DNA from: JABMMZ01 sp044341025
GTDB taxonomy: Bacteria; Bacteroidota; Bacteroidia; NS11-12g; UBA955
Assembly: GCA_044341025.1 (NCBI GenBank)
Contig: JBIISM010000001.1
Coordinates: 124,001 to 188,000, forward strand
DNA length: 64,000 nucleotides
Reading direction: 5' to 3'
Shown here piece by piece: positions 62,125 through 64,000 of the stretch. Below the pieces are notes generated by a model, which had not been told where the DNA came from, made no database searches, and saw nothing but the letters and a program-made list of their open reading frames with translations. The position numbers were made by a program, and so were the translations under genes. Position 1 is the first letter of the stretch; every line of letters begins with the position of its first letter.

Positions 62125-63792
62125 ATGAATGATATTGAAATAGCCCAATCGATTGCCTTAAAACCTATCGCTGAGATCGCTGAAAAATTAAATATTAAAG
62201 AAGAATTACTTGAGTATTATGGTCGCTTTAAATCAAAGCTACCTCTGTCTTTAATTGACTTTGAGAAAATCGAAAAATCAAACTTGGTTCTAGTAACGGC
62301 AATGACACCAACGCCAGCAGGAGAGGGCAAGACCACCATTTCAATAGGGCTAAATGAAGGCTTAAATAAAATCGGCAAGAAATCACTTGCTGTTTTGCGC
62401 GAACCTTCATTGGGGCCAGTGTTTGGCATTAAAGGCGGCGCGGCCGGTGGAGGGTATTCGCAAGTGGTGCCAATGGAAGACATCAATTTGCATTTTACCG
62501 GCGATTTTTCTGCGATTGAAAAAGCGAATAATTTTTTAGCTGCGATTATAGACAATGTCATACAAAATCCTAAGCACGAAGTGAAGATTGATCCCCGCAC
62601 TGTTTTGTGGAAACGGGTTATAGACATGAATGACCGCAGCTTAAGGGACATTATCATAGGTATAGGTGGCAAAGGAAATGGGGTGATGCGCAGCGATGGA
62701 TTTAATATCACCGCTGCTTCCGAGATCATGGCTATACTCTGTCTGTCAAGCGATCTGGAAAGTCTGAAAGAAAAGATAGGAAATATTTTAGTTGGATTTA
62801 CTTACAGCAATGAACCTGTTTTTGCCCGCGATTTGAAAGTCCAAGAGGCTATGGCCATTTTGTTAAGGGATGCCATTAAGCCTAATCTTGTCCAAACGCT
62901 AGAAGGCAATCCTGCAATTTTGCACGGTGGACCATTTGCAAACATTGCCCAAGGAACCAATTCACTGATTGCTACGCGCATGGGTCTTTCCTTAGCTGAT
63001 TATGTAGTGACAGAAGCTGGCTTTGGCGCTGACTTAGGCGCTGAAAAATTCTTGGACATTAAATGTGTTTATGGAAACTTAAAACCGAAGGCCATGGTAA
63101 TCGTTGCTACAATAAGGGCATTAAGGCACCATGGCGGGGCAAGTCCTGAAGAATTAAATACGCCTTCATTGGAAAGGGTAGAGAATGGTTTTGTTAACCT
63201 TCAAAAACACATTGAGAATGCCAAGACATTTGGGTTTAATCCTGTTATAGCCATCAACCATTTTGTGAAGGATAGCCAAGAAGAAATAGACTTATTGCAA
63301 AAAAAGTGTGCGGCCATGGATGTTAAGGCAGTTTTGGCAAAGGCATGGGAGTTGGGAGGAAATGGAACACAAGATTTGGCAAGAGCGGTTGTAGCTGAAA
63401 TAGAATCAGGAAACAGCAACTTTAAGCCTTTGTATGACCATTCCAAATCGCCAAAAGAAAAAATAGACACCATTGCCAAAACCATCTATGGTGCAGACGG
63501 CGTTGAATATAGTTCCAAAGCTTTAGAGGGTTTGAAGCGCATCGAGAAAATAGGACTTTCAAATTTGCCCATCTGTATGGCTAAAACTCAAAAGTCATTC
63601 AGCGACAATGAGAAGAAAATAGGTAGGCCAAGTGGTTTTACCGTTACCGTTAGAGAATTTGAAATAGCTGCAGGTGCAGGTTTTTTAATCCCAATTTTAG
63701 GGAACATGATGCGAATGCCAGGCCTGCCAAGTGTTCCGGCATCTGAAGGTATGCACATTGATGCCAATGGGGTAATTAGCGGTTTGTCATAG
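62125..63792 (+). CDS. fhs: Formate--tetrahydrofolate ligase
   Basis: Fhs makes 10-formyl-THF from formate, THF and ATP for one-carbon metabolism. The 555-residue enzyme has full length and family motifs: P-loop TPTPAGEGKTTISIGL (TPAGEGKTT at 63-71), REPSLGPVFGIKGGAAGGGY, MEDINLHFTGDFSAIEKAN, KIDPRTVLWKRVIDMNDRSL, NPAILHGGPFANIAQGTNS, TEAGFGADLGAEKFLDIK and the C-terminal GFTVTVREFEIAAGAGFLIP. It stands alone behind a 77-nt gap. Histidine breakdown enzymes upstream may feed the same one-carbon pool, but no direct link is shown. Confidence 0.97.
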   Translation: MNDIEIAQSIALKPIAEIAEKLNIKEELLEYYGRFKSKLPLSLIDFEKIEKSNLVLVTAMTPTPAGEGKTTISIGLNEGLNKIGKKSLAVLREPSLGPVFGIKGGAAGGGYSQVVPMEDINLHFTGDFSAIEKANNFLAAIIDNVIQNPKHEVKIDPRTVLWKRVIDMNDRSLRDIIIGIGGKGNGVMRSDGFNITAASEIMAILCLSSDLESLKEKIGNILVGFTYSNEPVFARDLKVQEAMAILLRDAIKPNLVQTLEGNPAILHGGPFANIAQGTNSLIATRMGLSLADYVVTEAGFGADLGAEKFLDIKCVYGNLKPKAMVIVATIRALRHHGGASPEELNTPSLERVENGFVNLQKHIENAKTFGFNPVIAINHFVKDSQEEIDLLQKKCAAMDVKAVLAKAWELGGNGTQDLARAVVAEIESGNSNFKPLYDHSKSPKEKIDTIAKTIYGADGVEYSSKALEGLKRIEKIGLSNLPICMAKTQKSFSDNEKKIGRPSGFTVTVREFEIAAGAGFLIPILGNMMRMPGLPSVPASEGMHIDANGVISGLS

Positions 63793-63860
63793 TAATTGTT
63801 TTTTTGCTATTGGATAATTTTAAAAATAAATTTAAATTGCATCCGATTTAATACATCAGT

Positions 63861-64000
63861 ATGAAAAAATATATTCTATTCTTCTTGTTAATGCTGGCCT
63901 TCTCATTTAAAGGTTTTTCTCAGACCGATTCATTGTCAAAACAAGACAGCAACAAGGTTGTCGTTGTGACTTATGATGGCAAAGAATTCATCGGCAAAAT
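63861..64000 (+). CDS. Secreted protein, 5' fragment
   Basis: The gene enters at 63861 and leaves the right edge. It encodes a signal peptide (MKKYILFFLLMLAFSFKGFS) and then TDSLSKQDSNKVVVVTYDGK. The remainder is not visible, so no function is assigned. Confidence 0.6.
   Translation, partial: MKKYILFFLLMLAFSFKGFSQTDSLSKQDSNKVVVVTYDGKEFIGK

Overview
The window reads as chromosome of a low-GC member of the Bacteroidota. The evidence is a type IX secretion system (T9SS) locus, predicted T9SS cargo with C-terminal sorting domains, TonB-dependent receptors with carboxypeptidase-like N-domains, a 576-residue signal peptidase I, and TAnnTTTG promoter boxes in front of many genes in place of obvious Shine-Dalgarno sites. 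I cannot name a genus. No phage, insertion sequence, CRISPR array or integrated element was found. Most of the window is core metabolism and housekeeping.

Layout: 0-6.6 kb holds T9SS genes. The gldK start and a PorP/SprF protein lie on the minus strand, facing away from porU-porV on the plus strand. 6.6-16.7 kb holds a metallo-beta-lactamase-fold hydrolase, a fatty-acid desaturase, an FG-GAP cargo protein, murF, a TonB receptor and two small secreted proteins. 16.7-23.4 kb is a minus-strand run: menE overlapping a Tat-signal class V aminotransferase, a beta-helix-like lipoprotein and an outer-membrane beta-barrel protein. 23.8-29.3 kb is a plus-strand run: a TPR protein, rhomboid protease, EEP-family protein, accA and a Cys-motif membrane protein. 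29.3-35.9 kb is minus strand: thrS-infC-rpmI-rplT, then the upstream UPF0173-parA-parB-DUF5683 set. 36-39.5 kb holds an orphan peptide-binding lipoprotein, hscB and rseP. 39.5-41.1 kb is a gene-poor stretch rich in hairpins and repeats that ends in tRNA-Leu and tRNA-Gly. 41.1-46.4 kb holds an oxidoreductase, a pirin, hutU and murB. 46.8-54.2 kb holds an 1876-residue PKD adhesin-like T9SS cargo and a copper-monooxygenase-like cargo whose 5' end is broken. 54.2-64 kb holds clpB, dapB-lepB-hutH, a DUF58 protein, fhs and the start of a secreted protein.

How the genes fit together: PorV and PorU are the shuttle and sortase that would process the three predicted cargo proteins in the window, while GldK and PorP/SprF belong to the envelope-spanning part. 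MurF and MurB serve peptidoglycan synthesis, DapB makes its diaminopimelate precursor, AccA and the desaturase serve membrane lipids, and HutH plus HutU start histidine breakdown.

The most unusual observations are these. MurB's conserved N-terminus lies upstream of any standard start codon, directly after the hutU stop. A hairpin-forming dispersed repeat occurs near 39.65 and 46.45 kb. A perfect 92-bp tandem duplication, with a third diverged copy, lies beside the tRNAs. Several promoter boxes lie only 4-12 nt from start codons. I saw no clearly new multi-gene system.
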